Positions 1 through 16,948 of a stretch of 64,000 bases of DNA are shown piece after piece. Location: the NCBI GenBank assembly GCA_033439265.1, contig JAVTVX010000034.1, forward strand, positions 20,660,501-20,724,500. The letters run 5' to 3'. Both the position numbers and the translations under genes were made by a program. Source of the DNA: Dillenia suffruticosa. Taxonomy: Eukaryota > Streptophyta > Magnoliopsida > Dilleniales > Dilleniaceae. Positions within the stretch are counted from its first letter, which is position 1, and the number at the start of each line of letters is the position of its first letter. A model generated the notes under the pieces. The model did no database searches. It saw nothing but the letters and a program-made list of their open reading frames with translations, and was not told the origin of the DNA.

Positions 1-6879
<6,879 letters not shown>

Positions 6880-8587
6880 CTATTCTGTTTTGCCTGTCTT
6901 GGCCTCCAGAGGTGATATCCAGGAAAATTAAATTTTGATAAGTAAACTAAGTTTCAGCGGTTGAGTGAGAGTGTGACAATAATGTATTGCTCCGGGAAAC
7001 AGGCAAGGGTAGGCAACCCTCGAATGGTTGAAGTGTAATTGGGCTTTGGTCCCACTTTTGTAGCAGAGGCTGTAACGTTTGATTTAACTTTAAGCATGTT
7101 GAAACCTTAAAGGGGCCAAAAAAAGAGAAATTACCTAGCTGGTTTGGCTGATATGCGGCAAAGTTATAAAGACAAGTTTTATCTGAGGTATGATGTTTCA
7201 CTTTTAAACCTGGCTCTGCAGATAACCAAAAAGGCTATTTTCCAAATTGTTTTAGTTCTGATCAGGATTTACATGTGCAAAAGCAAACGGGTCTTTCGAT
7301 TTCACTTCACTTGATTTTGATTGAAGGAAGAATCGGATTGCAGCTCTAGCAATCTAGACTCTCAATTTAAGCAAACATTCAGCCCAGCAAGGAACAAGGG
7401 GCGACACACAACTGGAAATAGGGATCATGCATGCTCTCACTTTCAGGTCAGTTGGTCACTGCAGTGAGCAGAGTATGGTGTCCTGAACGAAAAGTTTTTT
7501 TAACAATTGCTTGCTACATGCATGTAAAAACAATAATAGGTGAGCATGTTATGGAGTGTTCTTTCCTCTACAAATTGAATGATGAAATTGCTTTCAAGGT
7601 ATGGCTCGGTCTGGGTTGATACTTTCGATTTGTTCCACTGTTGTTGGAGAAAAGAAAGCGATCAGTGAATTATAACTCAATCGATACCGTTCTTTCTTCC
7701 CATGTAAAGATTTCCAGTTCGAGTCTCTCTATGTACTAAAAAAAAAAAGAAAAAGAAAATATTTGGTGAATCCATTTTGAGGATATATTCTCAAATGTTA
7801 CTGGTTAGTCCAAGCCATTTCCACTTGGGAATGTAAGATGAACGCAGAAACAAGCCATTTCCTGCTTTCAATACCATGTTTTATTGTTCTAACTTGGATT
7901 TTTTCCACCAAATGAAAACATTCTCTTTTACTTCCAAAGATATTACTTTCAGTCAATGAAGGCTAACACCCTCTTGCTTGTTCGGTTTTGTCGGAGGGCA
8001 AAGCCCTCAACATAGGGGATGCAATGGGGATTTCAGATCGAACCCTAACCAATGACTGGTGAGAAATTCTCTGATACCACTACACAGAATGATCAGTTAT
8101 GCATATACCATCCCACTAGTGTTCGGACACTTTCAGGTACTGCTTAGATTATTAGTTAGTTTAATCTCCTGCAATATCTGTCTCACATAATTAAAAGATA
8201 AAAAAGTAGCCTGATTCAAAAATACATAAACCTATTTAAAAGATGCATTCAAAGATTTAATCTCTCCAGACATTTAGGTGAAATACAAGACAACAAGAAC
8301 AATACAAACAGGACTCAAACAGAAGGGGCACATCAAAAATTTTGAAAATGTTCGCGGGTAAAATTGAAAAATAATTATTTGATTTCATCCCTGCGAAAAG
8401 AAATTGCAAAAATTGGGCACATTTTTGTACAACAGAATTTTTTTTCCTCTGTCTCCATCACTGTAAAACTGACCATGATTTATTTATATCGTACTTTGAT
8501 CGTATTTGTGCAGGATTGGGCCAGATACTTTCTTCAAGGGTATTCCAATTCCCAATTCTAAATATCGGAGGTGAGTCAGATTCTAGA
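6880..8587. other. UMPS 3' UTR and intergenic sequence
   Basis: Starts with the presumed UMPS 3' UTR; no unambiguous polyadenylation site could be chosen. The rest is AT-rich with an A run at about 7739-7750. Short open frames (for example 7431-7619 and 8364-8561) match nothing I recognise. An isolated CTCTGATACCA near 8070 resembles a complement of a methionine-tRNA primer site, but no LTR is next to it. Confidence 0.6.
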
Positions 8588-8825
8588 TATGATATTTCTG
8601 TTAACTTGAACGGGATAGCTTGACTGTTTGGTAATCTCAAATGATGAGACTTGCAAAATAATCGCAGGAGGGTGCTCCAACGAGAGAGATTCCGATGCTC
8701 AAGTTAGAGAGTAGTTTTCGAAAGGAAACAGACTGATATCAAAAGAGAGAACGAGAGAGTCAGAAGACTTTGTATGCTTGTGTGCTTTGTGCTGGTTCAG
8801 AGAAAGCGGTGGGCACATTGAAATT
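8588..8825. repeat. Left flanking direct repeat (LTR/leader remnant)
   Basis: Shares a colinear block with 14946-15195: ATATTTCTG followed by TAACT, then GGAGGGTGCTCC, then a purine-rich segment with many GAGAGA and AAAG words, then GCATTGAA-like ends. Orientation is the same. Divergence is high, which indicates an old element. Confidence 0.7.
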
Positions 8826-10436
8826 TATATATCTTTCACTTGTGTGAATCGTCTGTATGTGGGGTGATAAAACCTTTTTTTTTTTTTTTTTGAGAGTGTT
8901 CCGAGATTTTGGGAGATTAGAGCGTAGGATTCAAAAATTACAAAATCTTACCCGTTTGGGAAGTCTAAATCTTTATGGAGATTTTTTTTTTCTTATCGGT
9001 TATGGTTGTAGATCTCTTTTCTATTTTCGTAAGATTCTCTTCGTCTTTTTAGGGAAGCGAATATTTTTAGTGGATTGGATGACTTATACCAGGTGCTGAG
9101 GAGGTTTAGAGATTGATCGGTCAAGATGCCGAACAATCAGTTATCATAAAGGGTAATTGATTGGCAAGTAACGACAGAATCTATTGATATTCATGGGCTT
9201 GATAAGTCTGGAATCCACACAATTTAGATTATGTACCATCACTTGCCCTAACTCATTACGTCACTTTGCTGGACAGACATAAAGGGTAAGCCAAATGTTA
9301 ATACTTGGAAAGTCGCGAGAACATTAATGTGTTTAATTCCCGAGTAAATAATCCCGGAGTAAATGTTTCATGGAAAGTTGAAGAGATTGAAACACCTCAT
9401 TCATTGTGCACGTTTCTCATTGGATCGTTTCATCTGCCTAAGATCATGAAGATCACGTTTCTGCGGCTATAGATAAGGCTTGTATGACCTAGTATCATTT
9501 CAGGGATATTTCTTCTGCTAACCTTGTAGATATTTCGATCCTGTAGTTTTGGAAACTTCTATTGATGTGAGGTTCCATCAGAGATGGGGCTGTGATGCAG
9601 GGTCCATCATGTCATTTGGTGTTTGGGCATCCTGGTGGAGGCCATCAAGGCTCTCATCAGAGTTTTTGACCTTGTGAATAGAGAGATATTTGTTCTGGAG
9701 GCTCTCTTCCAAGGTCAGAACCATCGCCTGATTGTATAGGTGTAGCAAAGTTTGTTTGAGACGTTTAGTGGTGCTCCAACGGGTCGGGCAATAAGAGGAG
9801 TTGGGAGTCTGTCGAAGGCTTTGGCAATGCAGAGGGTTTGAAATATGATACATCATTTTAGTCTCTTTTTTGGCCAACTCCTCCAGCTTGTGCTGGAAAG
9901 GGTCTACAGTTTTTACCCTTCTCAATTCCACCACTTGAAGGTGTTCGGTAGATTGCAAAGACTTATATGGTCTTCTGGTCCTGATCGTGTAATATCAAGG
10001 ATTCAAGGGCTTTTTCTAGCTCTCGGTTATCTTTCTACCATAGATTCCTCATGTACCTATTTTGATGTAACTCGGTCTGACTTATGGATTTGTAAATTGT
10101 ATCCGACTTTACATCCTGATATATATTCATTGTCTTGAAATAAAAGAAAAATTTCTGTTACTTCCTTGTCGATCTTTCTTTTGAATAGTCATCTAACCGT
10201 TAGTAGTTTATCGATATGAATGATGAGTATCTTGAGCAAATGACTTAACTGATAGGATCTAACCGGTAGGGGACTTCTTGGTTGGCTGGCTTCATGTAAT
10301 CTTTGACTGAGAAAGTGAGTTGGTCTAAGCAAGGGGTTCTATTCATTTGGGAGTTTAACCGAATGAGGGGGTCATGTATATCTAGCTCGGGAGACTTATC
10401 CTTTAATAGGTTCTTTTGTTAGAGGGGGGCGACGCC
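8826..10436 (-). other. Unassigned 3' part of the Tat-like element
   Basis: Lies between the left flanking repeat and the tandem array, so it is probably 3' untranslated region and/or LTR of the minus-strand element. It has a T run at about 8876-8892. An open frame of 126 codons at 9578-9958 (minus) is hydrophilic and Lys/Glu-rich in its middle. I do not recognise it, and it may be a broken accessory frame of the element. Confidence 0.45.
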
Positions 10437-10985
10437 TTTCCTATTCGGGGAGATGAATCTCGATGATAGGATTCCGTTTGGGAGGACAGGGCAACACTAG
10501 CCCGTTCACAAAAATAGATCCCAATGATAAGACTCCGTTCGGGAGGACGGGGCAACATTGGCCCATTCAGGAAGATAAATTCCAATAATAGGATTTTATT
10601 CGGGAGGACGGGGTGACACTGGCCCATTCAGGGAGATAGATTGCAACGATAAGACTTCGTTCGGGGGACGGGGCGATCACAATGATAGGACTTCGTTGGG
10701 GAGGATGAGGCGACACTGGCCCGTTCGGGGAGATAGATCCCTAACGATAGACTCTCTTTAGGAGGACTTGACGACATTGGCCCGTTTAGGAAGATAGATC
10801 TCTAATGATAGACTTTATTCGGGAGAACTGAGTGATACTAGTCCGTTCAGGGAGATAGATCCCAACGATAGGACTCCGATCAGGAGGACGGGGCGACATT
10901 GGCCCGTTTAGAGAGATAGATCCCAACGATAGAATTCCGTTCGGGAGGACGGGGTGATATTGGTCCATTCAAGGAGATAGATACC
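10437..10985 (-). repeat. Tandem array of about nine 61-bp units
   Basis: Successive units carry the words GGAGATAGATCCCAACGATA, GGACTCCGTTCGGGAGGACG and GGGCGACATTGGCCCGTTCA with scattered substitutions. Two complete units, beginning near 10850 and 10911, are 61 bp long. One unit near 10630-10680 is truncated. The array lies 3' of the integrase remnant. Plant Tat/Ogre elements are known to carry tandem repeats in this hypervariable 3' untranslated position. Confidence 0.9.
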
Positions 10986-11099
10986 TTACTGGCAGCATGT
11001 CCTGAGAAGCACGAGAGCAAATTGATTGGTTAGTATAACAAGGTAAGGGGCTACAGGGATTCTGCAGAACAAGATGTGTTCATTTGATTGAGCATTAAC

Positions 11100-12290
11100 C
11101 TTCATTGATAATAAACGCGTAGGTTCTTGGAGTTCCACGTTCGGGGTACGGCCAAGTCATCTAGGTGATCCAGACGATAAGTGTCTAGGTGAACTTTTGA
11201 GTGCATTCTATAAGAACCTTCCTAATTGGGCGCTAGCTTACCCCTAATTAGGGTTGACCGGTAGCTTCCACTTTCCTGGGTACTAAGTTACCTGGTTTGA
11301 ACGTTCTCGTTTTGACCCGTCGGTTGTAGTACCTTACCGTCTACTGCTGATAAGCAGCCATTCGAATGGATATGGTTTCTCTTAACTCAGGAAGTAGGTT
11401 TAAACGTTTGCATAGTGCAGATTCGTTTTGTGCTCCCTCGTATTGGTCTATTCTTAGTAAATGAATCCCAATCTCGACTGGGATAACTGTCTCGCAACTG
11501 TATGTTAGGCTGAACCTCTCCTATTGCTTATCGGAGCATTGTTCGATAAGTCCAAAGAATGCTATAAAGTTCTTCTATGTATCGGCTTTTAACCTCGTCT
11601 AGTGCGGCTTTTAGCTTTTGTAGAATCATTCGATTGCTGCAAGACCATTGGTTTGCGAATAGGCGATAGAAGTAAAACAGTATTGGATTTCCAACCTACT
11701 CAGAAGTTACGGAAGCTTTTGTTGTCGAACTACTTTCCGTTATTTGTGATTAAGACATGAGATATACAGAATCTAGTGATAATAAATGTCCATACAAAAC
11801 GTTGTATCTTGCCAGTGGTGATATGGACTAATGGTTCGACTTCTACCCACTTTGTATAAATAGTTTACAGCTACAATTAAGAACTTTCGCTATCCGGTTG
11901 TTGGGGTAAACGGTCCTAGAATGTACATTCCTTATTAGGCAAACAATCACAGATTGGCTATCGGGGAAAGCTCAGTGGAAGGTAGACGTAGCACCGACAA
12001 GAAGCGCTGGCACTTGTCGCATCTTTTGACGTAGTTATCTATATTGGCTTTTGTGGTCAGTCAGTAGTACCATTGCGGAAGGGCTTTGTTAACCAAATTT
12101 TGGACTCTTAAATGACTGTCACATATTCCCTTGTAGATTTCCTTGAGAACGTAGCCCCCTTGTTCGAATGTCAGGCACTTCAGATAGGGATGGGTATAGG
12201 ACTTTTTGTAGAAATCACCGTTAATGATGGTATAATAGGTGGCCTTGCGCTTCAATCTATTGGTTTCGGAGGGTGAGCTCAGAGTTGCTC
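11100..12290 (-). pseudogene. Gypsy integrase remnant
   Basis: The minus strand begins with an HHCC-type zinc-binding segment (RKATYYTI..LYK, then H..VQNL.NKALPQWYY and CDKCQRF). A broken catalytic core follows (ILGPF, RKFLIVAV, then TNNGKQFDNKSFRNF where TDNG is expected). It ends with a C-terminal part that runs to TWN.KNLRVYYQ. The core is spread over several frames with stops, and the second catalytic Asp appears changed to Asn. The protein cannot be functional as it stands. Confidence 0.8.
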
Positions 12291-12499
12291 ACGTTTTAGG
12301 TAGGCTGCTATGAGGTCTTTCTAACTTAATGAGCTATTCATCGACAAGACGTGTTCAAACTCTTCAATGCTGGGGCATGATAGACTCTTTATGTAGACAG
12401 TACGGCTGGTGGCCACTGAGTCAAAACTAGCTAATTTCGAGAGCATATTAGCTCGTGCGCTCTCGAACTGAGAAATCTATTGTATGTCTACTTTATCGA

Positions 12500-13330
12500 A
12501 TGTATCCACCACTTGGTGTATTTTGAATAGATACTTTGCCATCATCGGTTCTCTGGTCTCGTAGACCCATTTGATCTGCTTGACAATCAATTGGCTGTCG
12601 ATGAAGACTCGTAGGCTCAGGGTCTCTAATGACACCGTAATCCATAACCTGGTCATGAGGGTTTCGTATTCTGCCTAATTGTTGGTCGCCCGAAAGTCAA
12701 ATTGGAGGACATATTTATCTTTAAAATTATCTAGTCCTACTAAGACGAGTTCGGCTCCGCTTCTGGAAGACTTGGATGACCCATCGACATAGAGGGTCTA
12801 CTCAGGCTGTGAGCGTTTTTCTTTGTCATTGGCAAGGGGTTGCTCGATGAACGTCGGTAATGTGCAATAGAGGATAAAGTCTGCAAGGGCTTGACCTTGA
12901 TAGCCGGACTCGGTTGATATTCATTATCGAATTCGTCTAGCTCCATGCACCACTTAGTGAGTTGATCTGAAGCATCCCTCTTCTGCAAAATCTGGCTGGT
13001 AGGTCAACACCACGATGGTGTGGGGTTGGAAATAAGGCCTAAGATGTCTGGTAAAAGCTATCTTCTCGATGAGTCTGTACTTCACTTCGAACTCAAGGAG
13101 TATACGGCCGACATAATATGCTAGTTTTTGTACGGTAAATTCTTGCTTCACAAGGATATAACAAAGTGCGTGGTCAGAAAAAGAAAGGTGGAGGTATAAT
13201 TTCTTACTAGGAACCAGTTGGGAGAGGAGCGATGGCGACATGAGATACTCTTTCAGTCTTTCGAACGCGTCCTGACACTCAGGCATCCACACAAACTTCT
13301 GAGACTTTTTCTGGGTATCCTAGAAAAGTT
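12500..13330 (-). pseudogene. Gypsy RNase H remnants
   Basis: Open frame 12954-13292 reads CQDAFERLKEYL...SLLSQLVPSKKLYLHL, then AYYVGRILLEFEVKY and LRPYFQPHTIVVLT. This is the RT-linked RNase H of plant gypsy elements. Frame 12740-12988 (KWCMELDEFDNEYQPSPAIK) leads into a second RNase H-like stretch to about 12500, as in Tat elements. Frames are interrupted by stops and shifts. Confidence 0.75.
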
Positions 13331-13429
13331 TTTACTTTTCCCCTCCTTTTAACATGAATCTGTTCAGGGTTGCAATCCTACCAATGAGACATTGCACGTC
13401 TTTTATTGTCCTCGGTGGTGTTATATCTA

Positions 13430-14180
13430 GTATGGCTTAAATTTTTTCCGAATTCGTTTCAATCCCATGGTGGGTAATTAGAAAGCCCAGTAACTTCCCA
13501 GATGTGATCCCGAAGGTGCACTTCGCAAGATTCGAACTTATTTTGTACATTTGGAATGTCTCTTCTAGGTCCGCAATGTGGTCGTCGATATTAGAGCTTT
13601 TGACGAGCATGACGTCGACATAGGCCTCCACGTTTCTACCGAGTTGTTCATTGAAAACTTTATTAACCAGGTGTTGAAAGGTTGCCCGACGTTCTTGAGG
13701 TGAAACGACATGACTTTGTAACAGTAGATACCGAACTCTGCAATGAAGTTGGTTTTTTCCTTATCTTCAGGAGCCATTCTTATTTGATTGTTACTAGAGT
13801 ATGCATCCATGAAATTCAAGAGTGACCAGACGAATTGTCGATCAGTTTGTCAATATTAGGAAGCGGATAGTTGTTCTTTGGACATGCCTTATTGAGAGCT
13901 GTGAAGTTTTCGCATATCCTCCACTTTCCGTTTGCTTTTTTCACCATGACCACATTGACTAGCCATTCGACATATTTTACCTCTCAGATGAACCCTGGCA
14001 TTAAAAGTTTTCGAATTTGTATCGCACGTGGCGCTCTAGTGAAAACACTTTTTTCTTTTGCTTGACGGGGTTGTGATTGGCGTTCACAGTCAGTTTGTAG
14101 ACTATGTTCGAAGGATGAATGCCTGACATGTTTTCTGGGGACAACACAAAGACTTTGGAATGGCATCGTAAACAATCCAC
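13430..14180 (-). pseudogene. Gypsy reverse transcriptase remnant
   Basis: Recognisable blocks in order: a linker leading to IRKLLMPGFI (near 13990); WRICVDF-like sequence near 13900; NQIRMAPEDKEKTNFI with YCYKVMSFHLKN (13819-13565); EAYVDVMLVKSSNIDDHI with CTFGITSGKLLGF (13631-13437). The active site expected as YVDD reads YVDV. Frameshifts separate the blocks. Confidence 0.8.
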
Positions 14181-14368
14181 GATTGCCTTTTGAAGGGGCG
14201 TCGGTAAGTGGGCATCGACCTGAACGGTTTGAACGGTTTGATCGGGTGTGCTGGTGTTGGGAACCTCAATTATGTCTTCTCCATGTTAAGGTTTTGACTG
14301 TTGCTCAATGTTGAGTTTCTTAGTGGCTATTGTTAGGATTTCCCCTTCTCCCCCTGTTAAGGGGATGG

Positions 14369-14840
14369 TCATGGATCAGGGTCATTGCGAAACATCGTGA
14401 TCCCCAGGAACGTTCTGAATTTGACATTCATGTGTTTAGTGCTTGGTAGTACTTCAAGGTTGTTTAGGCCAGGATGGCCTAGGATGGCGTTGTAGAGGGA
14501 CTGAAGTTTTATCACGTAGAAAGTATTTCTAGCAATAACATGATGAGAAGGGGTTTCCAATGAGATAACAAGCGAGATGAGGTCTTCTGGTTATATACAT
14601 TCACTAGCGAGCCCTTTGATGGTCTGATCGGAAGGTTGAAGTTGAGATGGGACAAAACCCATCTATTGAAATACGTCCCAGAAGAGGATGTCATGCTCTA
14701 CTCCTTGATCTAGGAAGGTCCTCCTGACGAGATAAGAGGCAATCCTTGCTGTAATAATTAGCGGATCATTTCGGCAATTATCAATCTCGTCAGATTATCA
14801 TCATCAAAACCAATTGTTGGTCTCATTCTCTTGGCTGATG
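14369..14840 (-). pseudogene. Gypsy aspartic protease remnant
   Basis: The minus strand shows TIGFDDDN, then LIITARIASYLVRRTFLD, a segment like DILFWDVFQ, and finally LQSLYNAILGHPGLNNLEV followed by KHMNVKFRT. This is the protease region that precedes RT in Tat-like elements. Stops break the frame. No gag lies upstream of it, between 14840 and the right flanking repeat. Confidence 0.7.
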
Positions 14841-14945
14841 TCATGATAGAGAAAGAAGATGGCTATAGGGGTTAATCGGATCAGGAGATCAATCTTTTTC
14901 TCATAGATGACATCAATCTGTTGGAAGTGGCTTAAACTCTACAGA

Positions 14946-15195
14946 TGATATTTCTGCTAACTCAAATGGGATGGCTTGACCGTGTAATGATCTTGATCGA
15001 TGAGACATGCAAAAAAACCACTGGAGGGTGCTCCGACGGGGGAGGCTCTGACGCTCAAGTTAGAGAGCGGTTTTCGAAAGGAAAGAAACGAATTGATATT
15101 GAAAGAGACAACGAAAGAGTTAGAGGAATCTATATGTTTGTGTGCTTTGTGTTGGTTCAGAGGACTTACCTGAGCGGTAGGCGCATTGAAGCATA
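14946..15195. repeat. Right flanking direct repeat of the gypsy element
   Basis: Counterpart of 8588-8825 in the same orientation, sharing TGATATTTCTG, GGAGGGTGCTCCGACG and a GAAAGGAAAG-rich segment. For a minus-strand element this side is 5'. The copy stops near 15200, where unrelated AT-rich and then purine-rich sequence begins, so it may be truncated. Confidence 0.7.
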
Positions 15196-15250
15196 AGTGA
15201 TGAGTTTTGTACCGATTTAACCTAAAAAATAATTTTTTTTTTTAAATTGT

Positions 15251-15279
15251 ATCGCGTCTTCAACTTACGACATAATCCT

Positions 15280-15310
<31 letters not shown>

Positions 15311-15768
15311 TCCGCGGGGGGAGGGAGATAGAGAGAAGGGAGGAGCGTAGTGGGGGGGCGGAGGGGGTGGGAGAGAGAGAGAGCGGAGGAGCACGGCGGG
15401 GGGTGGGGGGGTGGAGGGGGAAGGAGAGAGAAAGGGGAGGAGCGCGGCGGGTTGCGGAGGGGGGAGGGAGAGAAAGACAGAGTGGAGGGCGGCAAGGGGG
15501 CCGGAGAGAGAGAGGGCGGCATGGGGAGGGAGGGAGGGAGTTGCAGCGCCACGGGCGGAGGGGGAAGGGAGGGAGAGAGCCGCGGGGGGAGGGAAGGGGA
15601 GCAGAGCGGAGCAGCGGGCGGGAGAGGGAGGGAGAGAGATTGCCGTGGGCGGGCGAGGGAGGGAGAGAGGATTGCCGCGAGCAGCGGCTTGTCAAGTCTT
15701 CAAGACACGACACGTGACCTTTGGCCAATCGCGTACTGCCACGTGGTGTCACAGGTTCAAGACGCGAT
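15251..15768. mobile_element. Inverted-repeat-bounded segment, MITE candidate
   Basis: ATCGCGTCTTCAAC (15251-15264) faces its near-perfect complement at 15755-15768 (13 of 14 match). Weaker symmetry (AAAATAATT-like words) continues outward on both sides. Between them lies the purine tract. The right arm also carries two G-box-like CACGTG sites (about 15709-15718 and 15739-15746). No transposase is present and no target duplication was established. Confidence 0.4.
15281..15672 (+). repeat. GC-rich purine tract starting with (GA)n
   Basis: About 390 bp in which the plus strand is almost only G and A. It opens with a (GA) run at 15281-15306, then GGGAGGGAG-type words with many G runs of 3-7. 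Three frames stay open on each strand here because of composition; they are not genes. It stands out sharply from the AT-rich surroundings. Confidence 0.9.
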
Positions 15769-16225
15769 AAAGATGAGTTATTTTCAGAATTATTTTCCTT
15801 TCCGGGTCATTTAAAATTTTTTTTTTTTGGTATAATTCGGAACATTACTCCATAAGTGATTGTTTGATAATCAGCAAGAAATATCTATCTTTCTGCTAAA
15901 CAGGATATATTAAACTCATAATTCATTAAATACTTTTTATGAATGTTAACTATGAAAGTTATCTTTTGAATCATCAAATATTCTTATTTTATATTATTTC
16001 AATTAAATACATTGTAAAATTAGAAATCAATATAAAAAATGGAAACATTTGTGGATTCAATGTGAAAATTATTATAGATTAAATTTAAATTATTAGAAAT
16101 TTTTAAAGTCAAAAATGAATATTTGTATTTGCTACTTTTGGATATACTTCATTTGCTCTACTATTCTTCTTCGGACACATTTGGCATGGTGCTTGAATCT
16201 CGTTTAGAGATGTTTTCGCTGATAT
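15769..16225. other. AT-rich intergenic sequence
   Basis: Strongly AT-rich, with a T run near 15820-15829. No gene or repeat family was recognised. Confidence 0.6.
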
Positions 16226-16227
16226 TT

Positions 16228-16350
16228 TTGTATCATTGGGAAATGCATTAATATAAATACGGCCATAAGAAAAGGTAATACAAAAGTATGTAAACTACAA
16301 AAACAAATCAAAATAGATTGTCCCACACTAACACTTCCACGTAAACTTAA
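16228..16350 (-). pseudogene. petB: Plastid petB 3'-end fragment in the nucleus
   Basis: The minus strand encodes [20 protein letters not shown] and [11 protein letters not shown]. These match the C-terminal end of chloroplast cytochrome b6 with several substitutions. Only about 40 residues are present, so it is a nuclear plastid insertion and not a gene. It lies in the same accidental frame as the rps3 piece just upstream. Confidence 0.85.
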
Positions 16351-16419
16351 CCGTGGGATAGAAAAGAATACGCCGTCTCTAAGGGTCCACAGATTATGAA
16401 TCCAACATAATAATAGAAA

Positions 16420-16521
16420 GATTGAGTTTTTCAAAATAATTTTTGGTTGTGTAAACCAAATAGAATGATGACCTTTGATTGTACCAAGCCTGAAACCAAG
16501 TGGATTTATTTTTTGTCCCAT
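16420..16521 (-). pseudogene. rps3: Plastid rps3 5'-end fragment in the nucleus
   Basis: It begins [14 protein letters not shown], then [11 protein letters not shown], the start of chloroplast ribosomal protein S3. After about 27 residues the S3 frame is lost by a one-base shift and then ends. In plastid genomes rps3 and petB are several kilobases apart and on opposite strands. Their head-to-tail arrangement here means rearrangement before or after insertion. Confidence 0.88.
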
Positions 16522-16948
16522 ATTCCCTTCTGCCCCTACTTCAAACCAAACGTTATCTTACTAATCCAAATCAACAAAATCCATCCATTTTGATTAGGCA
16601 TGGGATAACCTAGAAACCCTGATATCACCAGGAACACACCAAGGCAAAACCTAGAAGCTCATTAAAATGTTGTCAATTAGAATTACTTGAGCCTATGCAC
16701 AGAAGAACAACAAAATTGCACAGCCACGACACAGACAAATTGCGCACCCAAATCGCTATGAAAACATAGCAGCGTGTTCATTGAGTCTTCCCATTCATGT
16801 ATAAGAAGCATGGACAAGCAAAGAGAAATTGCCTCATACAACCCACACAATACATGACGAGAAGACTGAAGACTGAAACTAAACTAAGAACAACTAAATC
16901 AGCCCTACTACAAAGCTAACATACAGGGAAAGATGTTGGGAGTGTCCC
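16522..16948 (-). other. SINAT 3' UTR and downstream flank
   Basis: Directly follows the SINAT stop codon on the minus strand. It is AT-rich with no coding frame. The transcript end was not located; the plastid fragments begin only about 430 bp beyond the stop. Confidence 0.6.

Larger units (their letters stand above)
8588..15195 (-). mobile_element. Decayed Tat-like Ty3/gypsy retrotransposon
   Basis: Reading on the minus strand from right to left the order is protease, reverse transcriptase, RNase H, integrase, tandem repeats. This is the Ty3/gypsy pol order. The integrase tail ends in a motif of the RTWNxxNLRVYY type, and sequence beyond the first RNase H looks like a second RNase H. Both are typical of the Tat/Athila side of the family. 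All domains are broken by stops and frameshifts, and no gag was found between the protease and the right flanking repeat. Direct repeats of about 240 bp bound the element (8588-8825 and 14946-15195) and are probably LTR or leader remnants. Outer limits are approximate. Confidence 0.8.

Noticed and set aside
8070-8081. Primer-site-like CTCTGATACCA
   Set aside because: No LTR end, paired LTR or coding remnant lies next to it; a short match can occur by chance.
9578-9958. A 126-codon minus-strand frame as a host gene
   Set aside because: It lies inside the gypsy 3' region, has no recognisable domain and no splice or promoter context. Kept only as an unassigned frame.
15222-15814. Long open frames on both strands rich in Arg/Gly/Glu or Ser/Pro
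   Set aside because: They exist only because the purine tract lacks stop codons; six frames stay open together and none has a recognisable domain.
16204-16521. A 105-codon frame as a nuclear ribosomal protein S3-like gene
   Set aside because: Only 27 residues match S3; the rest is spacer plus the petB end. It is a fusion of plastid fragments.
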